DNA from: Bathymodiolus brooksi | Taxonomy: Eukaryota > Mollusca > Bivalvia > Mytilida > Modiolidae | Direction of reading: 5' to 3' | Length of the DNA: 64,000 nt | NCBI GenBank assembly: GCA_963680875.1 | Contig: OY804585.1 | Span: 31,300,186-31,364,185 of the forward strand | Shown: positions 1-11,039 of the stretch, in pieces | Position numbering within the stretch: the first letter of the stretch is position 1 | Layout of the letters: each line of letters opens with the position of its first letter | The notes under the pieces: model-generated | What the model was told of the DNA's origin: nothing | Database searches by the model: none | The model's input: the letters and a program-made list of their open reading frames with translations, nothing else | Position numbers and translations under genes: made by a program

Positions 1-909
1 CAGACTCGAGGCGAGCACGCTAACCATTACACCACCGATGAACCCACGATCTACCAGACTCGAGACGAGTACGCCTAACCATTACACCACCGATGAACCC
101 ACGATCTACCAGACTCGAGACGAGCACGCCTAACCATTACACCTCCGATGAACCCACGATATACCAGACTCGAGGCGAGCACGCTAACCATTACACCACA
201 GATGAACCCACGATATACCAGACTCGAGGAGAGCACGCTAACTATTACACCACCGATGAACCCACGATCTACCAGACTCGAGGCGAGTACGCCTAACCAT
301 TACACCCCCGATGAACCCACGATCTACCAGACTCGAGACAAGTACGCCTAACCATTACACCACCGATGAACCCACGATCTACCAGACTCGAAACGAGCAC
401 GCTAACCATTACACCACCGATGAACCCACGATTTACCAGACTCGAGACGAGCACGCCTAACCATTACACCACTGATGAACCCACGATCTACCAGACTCGA
501 GGCGAGCACGCTAACCATTACATCACCAATGAACCCACGATCTACCAGACTCGAGACGAGCACGCAAACCATTACACCACCGGTGAACCCACGATCTACC
601 AGACTCGAAACGAGCACGCTAACCATTACACCACCGATGAACCCACGATCTACCAGATTCGAGACGAGCACGCCTAACCATTACACCACCGATGAACCCA
701 CGATCTACCAGACTCGAAACGAGCACGCTAACCATTACACAACCGATGAACCCACGATCTACCAGATTCGAGACGAGCACGCCTAACCATTACACCACCG
801 ATGAACCCAAGATCTATCAGACTCGAGACAAGCACGCTAACCATTACACCACCGATGAACCCACGATCTATAGGACTCGAGACGAGCACGCCGAACCATT
901 ACACCACCG
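1..909 (+). repeat. HOR-C segment, left edge (partial)
   Basis: About 17 monomers. The order of markers (gatttacc near 430, tgatgaaccc near 474, aatgaaccc near 530, ccggtgaac near 583, cccaagatctatc near 808, ctatagg near 870) matches the segments ending at 43561, 50203, 54178 and 57823. It is therefore the 3' part of a HOR-C unit cut by the window start. Confidence 0.75.
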
Positions 910-2325
910 ATGAACCCACGATCTACCAGACTCGAGGCGAGCACGCTAACCATTGCACCACCGATGAACCCACGATCTACCAGACTCGAGGCGAGCACCC
1001 CTAACCATTACACCACCAATGAACCCACCATATACCAGACTCGAGACGAGCATGCTAACCATTACACCGCCGATGAACCCACGATCTACCAGACACGAGA
1101 CGAGCACGCTGACCATTACACCACCGATGAACCCACGATCTACCAGACTCGAGACGAGCACGCCTAACCATTACACCACCGGCTAACCCACGATCTACCA
1201 GACTCAAGGCGAGCACGCTAACAATTACACCACCTATGAACCCACGATCTACCAGACTCGAGGCGAGCACGCTAACCATTACACCACCGATGAACCCTCA
1301 ATCTACCAGACTCGAGGCGAGCGCGCTAACCATTACACCACCGATGAACCCACGATCTACCAGACTCGAGACGAGCACGCTAACCATTACACCACCGATG
1401 AACCCACGATCTACCAGACTCGAGACGAGCACGCCTAACCATTACACCACCGATGAATCCACGATCTACCAGACTCGAGACGAGCACGCCTAACCATTAC
1501 ACCACCGATGAACCCACGATCTATCAGACTCGAGACGAGCACGCTAACCATAACAACACCGATGAACCCACGATCTACCAGACTCGAAACGAGCACGCCT
1601 AACCATTACACCACCGATGAACCCACGATCTACCAGACTCGAGACGAGCACGCCTAACCATTACACCACCGATGAACCCACGATCTACCAGAATCGAGAC
1701 GAGCACGCCTAACCATTACACCACCGATGAACCCACGATCTACCAGACTCGAGGCGAGTACGCCTAACCATTACACCACCGGCTAACCCACGATCTACCA
1801 GACTCAAGGCGAGCACGCTAACAATTACACCACCGATAAAACCCACGATCTACCAGAATCGAGGCGAGCACGCTAACCATTACACCACCGATGAACCCAC
1901 GATCTACCAGACTCGAGACGAGCACGCCTAACCATTACACCACCGATGAACCCACGATCTACCAGACTCAAGGCGAGCACGCTAACCATTACACCACCGA
2001 TGAACCCACGATCTATCAGACTCGAGGCGAGCACGCTAACCATTACACCACCGATGAACCCACGATCTACCAGACTCGAGACGAGCACGCTAACCATTAC
2101 ACCACCGATGAACCCAAGATCTATCAGACTCGAGACAAGCACGCTAACCATTACACCACCGATGAACCCACGATCTATCAGACTCGAGGCGAGCACGCTA
2201 ACCATTACACCACCGATGAACCCACGATCTACCAGACTCGAGACGAGTACGCCTAACCATTACACCACCGATGAACCCACGATCTACCAGACTCGAGACG
2301 AGCACGCCGAACCATTACACCACCG
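910..2325 (+). repeat. HOR-A-like block, 1,416 bp, about 26 monomers
   Basis: It begins with m1 of the attgc type, then m2 (gcacccc), m3 (accatatacc with gcatgc), m4 (agacacgag), m5 and m6 (ggctaaccc). A second ggctaaccc monomer near 1782 opens a tract like m10 to m16. The middle holds a HOR-C-like cataacaacacc monomer near 1550. The order is less regular than in the 7-20 kb domain. Confidence 0.7.
1831..1845 (+). repeat. Aberrant monomer start, gataaaaccc
   Basis: Here the usual gatgaaccc reads gataaaaccc, one base longer and without the ATG. It creates AAAA at 1838-1841, the only run of four A that I noticed. On the minus strand this is TTTT, the minimal pol III terminator. Confidence 0.7.
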
Positions 2326-3305
2326 ATGAACCCACGATCTACCAGACTCGAGGCGAGCACGCTAACCATTGCACCACCGATGAACCCACGATCTACCAGA
2401 CTCGAGGCGAGCACCCCTAACTGTTACACCACCAATGAACCCACCATATACCAGACTCGAGACGAGCATGCTAACCATTACACCACCGATGAACCCACGA
2501 TCTACCAGACACGAGACGAGCACGCTAACCATTACACCACCGGTGAACCCACGATCTACCAGACTCGAGACGAGCACGCCTAACCATTACACCACCGGCT
2601 AACCCACGATCTACCAGATTCAAGGCGAGCACGCTAACAATTACACCACCGATGAACCCACGATCTACCAGACTCGAGGCGAGCACGCTAACCATTACAC
2701 CACCGATGAACACACGATCTACCAGACTCGAGACGAGCACGCCTAACCATTACACCACCGATGAACCCACGATCTACCAGACTCAAGGCGAGCACGCTAA
2801 CCATTACACCACCGATGAACCCACGATCTATCAGACTCGAGGCGAGCACGCTAACCATTACACCACCGATGAACCCACGATCTATCAGACTCGAGGCGAG
2901 CACGCTAACCATTACACCACCGATGAACCCACGATCTACCAGACTCGAGACGAGCACGCTAACCATTACACCACCGATGAACCCACGATCTACCAGACTC
3001 GAGACGAGTACGCCTAACCATTACACCACCGATGAACCCACGATCTACCAGACTCGAGACGAGTACGCCTAACCATTACACCACCGATGAACCCACGATC
3101 TACCAGACTCGAGACGAGCACGCCTAATCATTACACCACCGATGAACCCAAGATCTATCAGACTCGAGACAAGCACGCTAACCATTACACCACCGATGAA
3201 CCCACGATCTATAGGACTCCAGACGAGCACGCCTAACCATAACATCACCGATGAACCCACGATCTACCAGACTCGAGACGAGCACGCCGAACCATTACAC
3301 CACCG
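2326..3305 (+). repeat. HOR block, 980 bp, about 18 monomers
   Basis: It opens with m1 of the attgc type and runs m1 to m8 (gaacacacg near 2707), then ctcaagg, two ctatcag monomers, gagtacgcc monomers, cccaagatct, ctatagg and the gccgaacc monomer. One copy has the variant cctaactgttacacc near 2417. It lacks the m9-m12 group of HOR-A. Confidence 0.7.
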
Positions 3306-4230
3306 ATGAACCCACGATCTACCAGACTCGAGGTGAGCACGCTAACCATTGCACCACCGATGAACCCACGATCTACCAGACTCGAGGCGAGCAACCCTAA
3401 CCGTTACACCACCAATGAACCCACCATATAACAAACTCGAGACGAGCATGCTAACCATTACACCACCGATGAACCAACGATCTACCAGACACGAGACGAG
3501 CACGCTAACCATTACACCACCGATGAACCCACGATCTACCAGAATCGAGACGAGCACGCCTAACCATTACACCACCGGCTAACCCACGATCTACCAGACT
3601 CAAGGCGAGAACGCTAACAATTACACCACCGATGAACCCACGATCTACCAGACTCGAAGCGAGCACGCTAACCATTACACCACCGATGAACACACGATCT
3701 ACCAGACTCGAGACGAGCACGCCTAACCATTACACCACCGATGAACCCACGATCTACCAGACTCAAGGCGAGCACGCTAACCATTACACCACCGATGAAC
3801 CCACGATCTATCAGACTCGAGGCGAACACGCTAACCATTACACCACCGATGACGCACGATCTACCAGACTCGAGACGAGCACGCTAACCATTACACCACC
3901 GATGAACCCACGATCTACCAGACTCGAGACGAGTACGACTAACCATTACACCACCGATGAACCCACGATCCACCAGACTCGAGACGAGTACGCCGAACCA
4001 TTACACCACCTATGAACCCACGATCTACCAGACTCGAGACGAGAACGCCTATCCATTGCACCACCGATGAACCCAAGATCTATCAGACTCGAGACAAGCA
4101 CGCTAACCATTACACCACCGATGAACCCACGATCTATAGGACTCGAGACGAGCACGCCTAACCATAACATCACCGATGAACCCACGATCTACCAGACTCT
4201 AGACGAGCACGCCGAACCATTACACCACCG
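3306..4230 (+). repeat. HOR-B block, 925 bp, about 17 monomers
   Basis: It has m1 to m8, then ctcaagg, ctatcag, the short gatgacgcacg monomer near 3848, gagtacgactaacc and gatccaccag. The same 925-bp length recurs at 27543, 40731, 58097 and 60384. It carries more private changes than those copies, such as atataacaaac in m3 near 3426 and gagaacgcctatcc near 4042. Confidence 0.75.
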
Positions 4231-4939
4231 ATGAACCCACGATCTACCAGACTCGAGGCGAGCACGCTAACCATTGTACTACCGATGAACCCACGATCTA
4301 CCAGACTCGAGGCGAGCACCCCTAACCATTACACCACCAATGAACCCACCATATACCAGACTCGAGACGAGCATGCTAACCATTACACCACCGATGAACC
4401 CACGATCTACCAGACACGAGACGAGCACGCTAACCATTACACCACCGATGAACCCACGATCTACCAGACTCGAGACGAGCACGCCTAACCATTACACCAC
4501 CGGCTAACCCACGATCTACCAGACTCAAGGCGAGCACGCTAACAATTACACCATCGATGAACCCACGATCTACCAGACTCGAGGCGAGCACGCTAACCAT
4601 TACACCACCGATGAACCCACGATCTACCAGACTCAAGACGAGCACGCCTAACCATTACACCACCGATGAACCCACGATCTATCAGACTCGAGACGAGTAC
4701 GCCTAACCATTACACCACCGATGAACCCACGATCTACCAGACTCGAGACGAGCACGCCTAACCATTACACCACCGATGAACCTAAGATCTATCAGACTCG
4801 AGACAAGCACGCTAACCATTACACCACCGATGAACCCACGATCTATAGGACTCGAGACGAGCACGCCTAACCATAACATCACCGATGAACCCACGATCTA
4901 CCAGACTCGAGACGAGCACGCCGAACCAATACACCACCG
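4231..4939 (+). repeat. Contracted HOR block, 709 bp, about 13 monomers
   Basis: It runs m1 to m8 with an attgtactacc m1 junction, then passes almost directly to the gagtacgcc, cctaagatct, ctatagg and gccgaaccaat monomers. Relative to HOR-A it lacks about eight central monomers, as expected from an in-register deletion. Confidence 0.7.
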
Positions 4940-5919
4940 ATGAACCCACGATCTACCAGACTCGAGGCGAGCACGCTAACCATTACACCACCGATGAACC
5001 CACGATCTACCAGACTCGAGGCGAGCACCCCTAACCATTACACCACCAATGAACCCACCATATACCAGACTCGAGACGAGCATGCTAACCATTACACCAC
5101 CGATGAACCCACGATCTACCAGACACGAGACGAGCACGCTAACCATTACACCACCGATGAACCCACGATCTACCAGACTCGAGACGAGCACGCCTAACCA
5201 TTACACCACCGGCTAACCCACGATCTACCAGACTCAAGGCGAGCACGCTAACAATTACACCACCGATGAACCCACGATCTACCAGACTCGAGGCGAGCAC
5301 GCTAACCATTACACCACCGATGAACACACGATCTACCAGACTCGAGACGAGCACGCCTAACCATTACACCACCGATGAATCCACGATCTACCAGACTCGA
5401 GACGAGCACGCCTAACCATTACACCACCGATGAACCCACGATCTACCAGACACGAGACGAGCACGCTAACCATTACACCACCGATGAACCCACGATCTAT
5501 CACACTCGAGGCGAGCACGCTAACCATTACACCACCGATGACCCACGATCTACCAGACTCGAGACGAGCACGCTAACCATTACACCACCGATGAACCCAC
5601 GATCTACCAGACTCGAGACGAGTACGACTAACCATTACACCACCGATGAACCCACGATCCACCAGACTCGAGACGAGTACGCCTAACCATTACACCACCT
5701 ATGAACCCACGATCTACCAGACTCGAGACGAGCACGCCTAACCATTACACCACCGATGAACCCAAGATCTATCAGACTCGAGACAAGCACGCTAACCATT
5801 ACACCACCGATGAACCCACGATCTATAGGACTCGAGACGAGCACGCCTAACCATAACATCACCGATGAACCCACGATCTACCAGACTCGAGACGAGCACG
5901 CCGAACCATTACACCATCG
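4940..5919 (+). repeat. HOR-B block, 980 bp, about 18 monomers
   Basis: It carries m1 to m8, an extra agacacgag monomer near 5450, a ctatcacac variant near 5500, the 53-bp gatgacccacg monomer at 5537, gagtacgactaacc, gatccaccag, cccaagatct and ctatagg. From about 5,470 on it matches the sequence 7,680 bp downstream, so the first copy of the largest duplication starts inside this block. Confidence 0.7.
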
Positions 5920-7173
5920 ATGAACCCACGATCTACCAGACTCGAGGCGAGCACGCTAACCATTGTACCACCGATGAACCCACGATCTACCAGACTCGAG
6001 GCGAGCACCCCTAACCATTACACCACCAATGAACCCACCTTATACCAGACTCGAGACGAGCATGCTAACCATTACACCACCGATGAACCCACGATCTACC
6101 AGACTCGAGACGAGCACGCCTAACCATTACACCACCGGCTAACCCACGATCTACCAGACTCAAGGCGAGCACGCTAACAATTACACCACCGATGAACCCA
6201 CGATCTACCAGACTCGAGGCGAGCACGCTAACCATTACACCACCGATGAACCCACGATCTACCGGACTCGAGACGAGCACGCCTAACCATTACACCACCG
6301 ATGAACCCACGATCTATCAGATTCGAGACAAGCACGCTAACCATAACAACACCGATGAACCCACGATCTACCAGACTCGAAACGAGCACGCCTAACCATT
6401 ACACCACCGATGAACCCAAGATCTACCAGACTCGAGACGAGCACGCCTAACCATTACACCACCGATGAACCCACGATCTACCAGACTCGAGACGAGCACG
6501 CCTAACCTTTACACCGCCGATGAACCCACGATCTACCAGACTCGAGGCGAGCACGCCTAACCATTACACCACCGGCTAACCCACGATCAACCAGACTCAA
6601 GGCGAGCACGCTAACAATTACACCACCGATGAACCCACGATCTACCAGAATCGAGGCGAGCACGCTAACCATTACACCACCGATGAACCCACGATCTACC
6701 AGACTCAAGGCGAGCACGCTAACCATTACACCACCTATGAACCCACGATCTATCAGACTCGAGGCGAGCACGCTAACCATTACACCACCGATGAACCCAC
6801 GATCTACCAGACTCGAGACGAGCACGCTAACCATTACACCACCGATGAACCCACGATCTACCAGACTCGAGACGAGTACGCCTAACCATTACACCACCGA
6901 TGAACCCACGATCTACCAGACTCGAGACGAGTACGCCTAACCATTACACCACCGATGAACCCACGATCTATCAGACTCGAGACGAGCACGCCTAACCATT
7001 ACACCACCGATGAACCTAAGATCTATCAGACTCGAGACAAGCACGCTAACCATTACACCACCGATGAACCCACGATCTATAGGACTCGAGACGAGCACGC
7101 CTAACCATAACATCACCGATGAACACACGATCTACCAGACTCGAGACGAGCACGCCGAACCAATACACCACCG
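5920..7173 (+). repeat. HOR block, 1,254 bp, about 23 monomers
   Basis: It opens with an attgtacc m1 and a damaged m3 (accttatacc). m4 is missing. After m7 comes ctaccggac, agattcgagacaag with cataacaacacc, and cgaaacgag, which are HOR-C-like, followed by an m9 to m21 tract introduced by cctttacaccgcc. It matches 13600-14908, which is one monomer longer. Confidence 0.75.
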
Positions 7174-8751
7174 ATGAAACCACGATCTACCAGACTCGAG
7201 GCGAGCACGCTAACCATTACACCACCGATGAACCCACGATCTACCAGACTCGAGGCGAGCACCCCTAACCATTACACCACCAATGAACCCACCATATACC
7301 AGACTCGAGACGAGCATGCTAACCATTACACCACCTATGAACCCACGATCTACCAGACACGAGACGAGCACGCTAACCATTACACCACCGATGAACCCAC
7401 GATCTACCAGACTCGAGACGAGCACGCCTAACCATTACACCACCGGCTAACCCACGATCTACCAGACTCAAGGCGAGCACGCTAACAATTACACCACCGA
7501 TGAACCCACGATATTCCAGACTCGAGGCGAGCACGCTAACCATTACACCACCGATGAACACACGATCTACCAGACTCGAGACGAGCACGCCTAACCATTA
7601 CACCGCCGGTGAACCCACGATCTACCAGACTCGAGGCGAGCACGCCTAACCATTACACCACCGGCTAACCCACGATCTACCAGACTCAAGGCGAGCACGC
7701 TAACAATTACACCACCGATGAACCCACGATCTACCAGAATCGAGGCGAGCACGCTAACCATTACACCACCGATGAACCCACGATCTACCAGACTCGAGAC
7801 GAGCACGCCTAACCATTACACCACCGATGAACCCACGATCTACCAGAATCAAGGCGAGCACGTTAACCATTACACCACCTATGAACCCACGATCTATCAG
7901 ACTCGAGGCGAGCACGCTAACCATTACACCACCGATGAACCCACGATCTACCAGACTCGAGACGAGCACGCTAACCATTACACCACCGATGAACCCACGA
8001 TCTACCAGACTCGAGACGAGTACGCCTAACCTTTACACCGCCGATGAACCCACGATCTACCAGACTCGAGGCGAGCACGCCTAACCATTACACCACCGGC
8101 TAACCCACGATCAACCAGACTCAAGGCGAGCACGCTAACAATTACACCACCGATGAACCCACGATCTACCAGAATCGAGGCGAGCACGCAAACCATTACA
8201 CCACCGACGAACCCACGATCTACCAGACTCGAGACGAGCACGCCTAACCATTACACCACCGATGAACCCACGATCTACCAGACTCAAGGCGAGCACGCTA
8301 ACCATTACACCACCTATGAACCCACGATCTATCAGACTCGAGGCGAGCACGCTAACCATTACACCACCGATGAACCCACGATCTACCAGACTCGAGACGA
8401 GCACGCTAACCATTACACCACCGTGAACCTACGATCTACCAGACTCGAGACGAGTACGCCTAACCATTACACCACCGATGAACCCACGATCTACCAGACT
8501 CGAGACGAGTACGCCTAACCATTACACCACCGATGAACCCACGATCTATCAGACTCGAGACGAGCACGCCTAACCATTACACCACCGATGAACCTAAGAT
8601 CTATCAGACTCGAGACAAGCACGCTAACCATTACACCACCGATGAACCCACGATCTATAGGACTCGAGACGAGCACGCCTAACCATAACATCACCGATGA
8701 ACCCACGATCTACCAGACTCGAGACGAGCACGCCGAACCAATACACCACCG
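7174..8751 (+). repeat. Expanded HOR-A, 29-mer, 1,578 bp
   Basis: The order is m1 to m16, then m9 to m21. The added m9-m16 group is eight monomers, 435 bp, and its entry point reads cctttacaccgcc near 8033, the variant also seen at 6,505. One base is missing near 8,423 (ccgtgaacc), so the block is 1,578 rather than 1,579 bp. The same expanded unit recurs at 14909-16487. Confidence 0.85.
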
Positions 8752-9895
8752 ATGAACCCACGATCTACCAGACTCGAGGCGAGCACGCTAACCATTACAC
8801 CACCGATGAACCCACGATCTACCAGACTCGAGGCGAGCACCCCTAACCATTACACCACCAATGAACCCACCATATACCAGACTCGAGACGAGCATGCTAA
8901 CCATTACACCACCGATGAACCCACGATCTACCAGACACGAGACGAGCACGCTAACCATTACACCACCGATGAACCCACGATCTACCAGACTCGAGACGAG
9001 CACGCCTAACCATTACACCACCGGCTAACCCACGATCTACCAGACTCAAGGCGAGCACGCTAACAAATACACCACCGATGAACCCACGATATTCCAGACT
9101 CGAGGCGAGCACGCTAACCATTACACCACCGATGAACACACGATCTACCAGACTCGAGACGAGCACGCCTAACCATTACACCGCCGATGAACCCACGATC
9201 TACCAGACTCGAGGCGAGCACGCCTAACCATTACACCACCGGCTAACCCACGATCTACCAGACTCAAGGCGAGCACGCTAACAATTACACCACCGATGAA
9301 CCCACGATCTACCAGAATCGAGGCGAGCACGCTAACCATTACACCACCGATGAACCCACGATCTACCAGACTCGAGACGAGCACGCCTAACCATTACACC
9401 ACCGATGAACCCACGATCTACCAGACTCAAGGCGAGCACGTTAACCATTACACCACCTATGAACCCACGATCTATCAGACTCGAGGCGAGCACGCTAACC
9501 ATTACACCACCGATGAACCCACGATCTACCAGACTCGAGACGAGCACGCTAACCATTACACCACCGATGAACCCACGATCTACCAGACTCGAGACGAGTA
9601 CGCCTAACCATTACACCACCGATGAACCCACGATCTACCAGACTCGAGACGAGTACGCCTAACCATTACACCACCGATGAACCCACGATCTATCAGACTC
9701 GAGACGAGCACGCCTAACCATTACACCACCGATGAACCTAAGATCTATCAGACTCGAGACAAGCACGCTAACCATTACACCACCGATGAACCCACGATCT
9801 ATAGGACTCGAGACGAGCACGCCTAACCATAACATCACCGATGAACCCACGATCTACCAGACTCGAGACGAGCACGCCGAACCAATACACCACCG
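8752..9895 (+). repeat. HOR-A 21-mer, 1,144 bp
   Basis: This is a full m1 to m21 unit, directly followed by a second one of identical length. Private changes against the next copy include taacaaatac near 9,064, gatattccag near 9,089 and gttaacc near 9,440. m1 to m5 look identical in both copies. Confidence 0.9.
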
Positions 9896-9902
9896 ATGAA
9901 CC
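9894..9902 (-). promoter_or_regulatory. Degenerate pol III B-box-like site
   Basis: The minus strand reads ggttcatcg. Against the consensus GWTCRANNC, the GTTCA core fits, but the conserved A after the purine is T and the final C is G. That is seven of nine positions at best, and the lost A is important in true tRNA genes. It ends 1 nt before the A box of the next monomer, so A and B boxes alternate along the array. Confidence 0.35.
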
Positions 9903-9916
9903 CACGATCTACCAGA

Positions 9917-9927
9917 CTCGAGGCGAG
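9917..9927. other. Short dyad (CTCG-AGG-CGAG) with XhoI site
   Basis: The bases ctcg and cgag are reverse complements separated by three bases, giving a possible 4-bp stem. The same dyad, with loop AGA or AGG, is in most monomers. It is broken in the monomers reading ctcaagg, agacacgag and agaatcgag. The CTCGAG hexamer inside it should cut most of the array into monomer-sized XhoI ladders. Confidence 0.6.
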
Positions 9928-9935
9928 CACGCTAA

Positions 9936-9946
9936 CCATTACACCA
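9936..9946 (-). promoter_or_regulatory. Pol III A-box match
   Basis: The minus strand reads tggtgtaatgg, which fits TRGYNNANNNG without a mismatch. The same 11 bases occur in most monomers of the window. Copies beside the taacaatt, cataacatc and ccaatac variants carry changes inside it. Whether TFIIIC binds here is unknown; the matching B box is degenerate. Confidence 0.5.
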
Positions 9947-10112
9947 CCGATGAACCCACGATCTACCAGACTCGAGGCGAGCACCCCTAACCATTACACC
10001 ACCAATGAACCCACCATATACCAGACTCGAGACGAGCATGCTAACCATTACACCACCGATGAACCCACGATCTACCAGACACGAGACGAGCACGCTAACC
10101 ATTACACCACCG

Positions 10113-10330
10113 ATGAACCCACGATCTACCAGACTCGAGACGAGCACGCCTAACCATTACACCACCGGCTAACCCACGATCTACCAGACTCAAGGCGAGC
10201 ACGCTAACAATTACACCACCGATGAACCCACGATCTACCAGACTCGAGGCGAGCACGCTAACCATTACACCACCGATGAACACACGATCTACCAGACTCG
10301 AGACGAGCACGCCTAACCATTACACCGCCG
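10113..10330 (+). repeat. Sub-repeat m5-m8 (218 bp)
   Basis: Four monomers of 55, 54, 54 and 55 bp. They parallel m9-m12 in length order and in the ggctaaccc, ctcaagg, taacaatt signature of the second member, so the two quartets look like an old internal duplication of the HOR. Confidence 0.75.
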
Positions 10331-10548
10331 ATGAACCCACGATCTACCAGACTCGAGGCGAGCACGCCTAACCATTACACCACCGGCTAACCCACGATCT
10401 ACCAGACTCAAGGCGAGCACGCTAACAATTACACCACCGATGAACCCACGATCTACCAGAATCGAGGCGAGCACGCTAACCATTACACCACCGATGAACC
10501 CACGATCTACCAGACTCGAGACGAGCACGCCTAACCATTACACCACCG
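10331..10548 (+). repeat. Sub-repeat m9-m12 (218 bp)
   Basis: This is the partner of the preceding 218-bp quartet. It differs by accgccg at its start, by agaatcgag in m11, and by gaacccacg instead of gaacacacg in m12. Confidence 0.75.
10494..10548 (+). repeat. Reference 55-bp monomer (m12 of HOR-A)
   Basis: This is a typical copy of the long class. It differs from the 54-bp class by one extra C, giving gcacgcctaacc. The extra base shifts frame and brings a TAA into the frames that were open, so nearly every apparent reading frame in the array ends at a 55-bp copy. Ten of the 21 monomers in HOR-A are of this class. Confidence 0.9.
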
Positions 10549-10710
10549 ATGAACCCACGATCTACCAGACTCAAGGCGAGCATGCTAACCATTACACCAC
10601 CTATGAACCCACGATCTATCAGACTCGTAGCGAGCACGCTAACCATTACACCACCGATGAACCCACGATCTACCAGACTCGAGACGAGCACGCTAACCAT
10701 TACACCACCG

Positions 10711-10820
10711 ATGAACCCACGATCTACCAGACTCGAGACGAGTACGCCTAACCATTACACCACCGATGAACCCACGATCTACCAGACTCGAGACGAGTAC
10801 GCCTAACCATTACACCACCG
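10711..10820 (+). repeat. Identical monomer pair m16/m17
   Basis: Two adjacent 55-bp monomers with gagtacgcc appear identical base for base. The pair is reduced to one copy in the blocks near 20,040 and 22,600, showing recent single-monomer loss or gain. Confidence 0.75.
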
Positions 10821-11039
10821 ATGAACCCACGATCTATCAGACTCGAGACGAGCACGCCTAACCATTACACCACCGATGAACCTAAGATCTATCAGACTCG
10901 AGACAAGCACGCTAACCATTACACCACCGATGAACCCACGATCTATAGGACTCGAGACGAGCACGCCTAACCATAACATCACCGATGAACCCACGATCTA
11001 CCAGACTCGAGACGAGCACGCCGAACCAATACACCACCG

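Larger units (their letters stand above)
9894..9946 (-). other. tRNA-like body (box A to box B), one example per monomer
   Basis: On the minus strand the monomer reads tggtgtaatggttagc, then gtgctcgcctcgag, then a middle segment, then gtgggttcatcgg. The first 11 bases match the pol III A-box consensus TRGYNNANNNG at every fixed position. In tRNA numbering these are T8 to G19; positions 10-13 (G,T,G,T) can pair with 22-25 (G,C,G,T) by one G-C and three G-U pairs. A T sits at the U33 place. A box-B-like ggttcatcg follows 33 nt after box A, the usual tRNA spacing. The acceptor stem and the 3' half of the T-arm are missing and the anticodon stem pairs poorly, so this is not a working tRNA gene. 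Descent from a tRNA or tRNA-derived SINE head is an inference. Confidence 0.6.
9896..9949 (+). repeat. Reference 54-bp monomer (m1 of HOR-A)
   Basis: This is a typical copy of the short class. It starts at atgaaccc, carries a CTCGAG (XhoI) site at 9917-9922, and ends in gcacgctaacc before the next ttacaccaccg. Because 54 is divisible by three, a run of such copies leaves two plus-strand frames and one minus-strand frame open without any coding role. The m1 copy is useful as an anchor because the base after its end varies between HOR lineages (attac, attgc, attgt or attga). Confidence 0.9.
9896..11039 (+). repeat. HOR-A 21-mer, 1,144 bp (reference copy)
   Basis: Monomer starts are 9896, 9950, 10005, 10059, 10113, 10168, 10222, 10276, 10331, 10386, 10440, 10494, 10549, 10603, 10657, 10711, 10766, 10821, 10876, 10930 and 10985. 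Eleven are 54 bp and ten are 55 bp, which sums to 1,144. Diagnostic members are m2 (gcacccc), m3 (accatatacc, SphI site at 10036), m4 (agacacgag), m6 and m10 (ggctaaccc, ctcaagg, taacaatt), m8 (gaacacacg), m11 (agaatcgag), m14 (ctatgaacc), m16 and m17 (gagtacgcc), m19 (BglII site at 10885), m20 (ctatagg, cataacatc) and m21 (gccgaaccaat). Confidence 0.93.
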
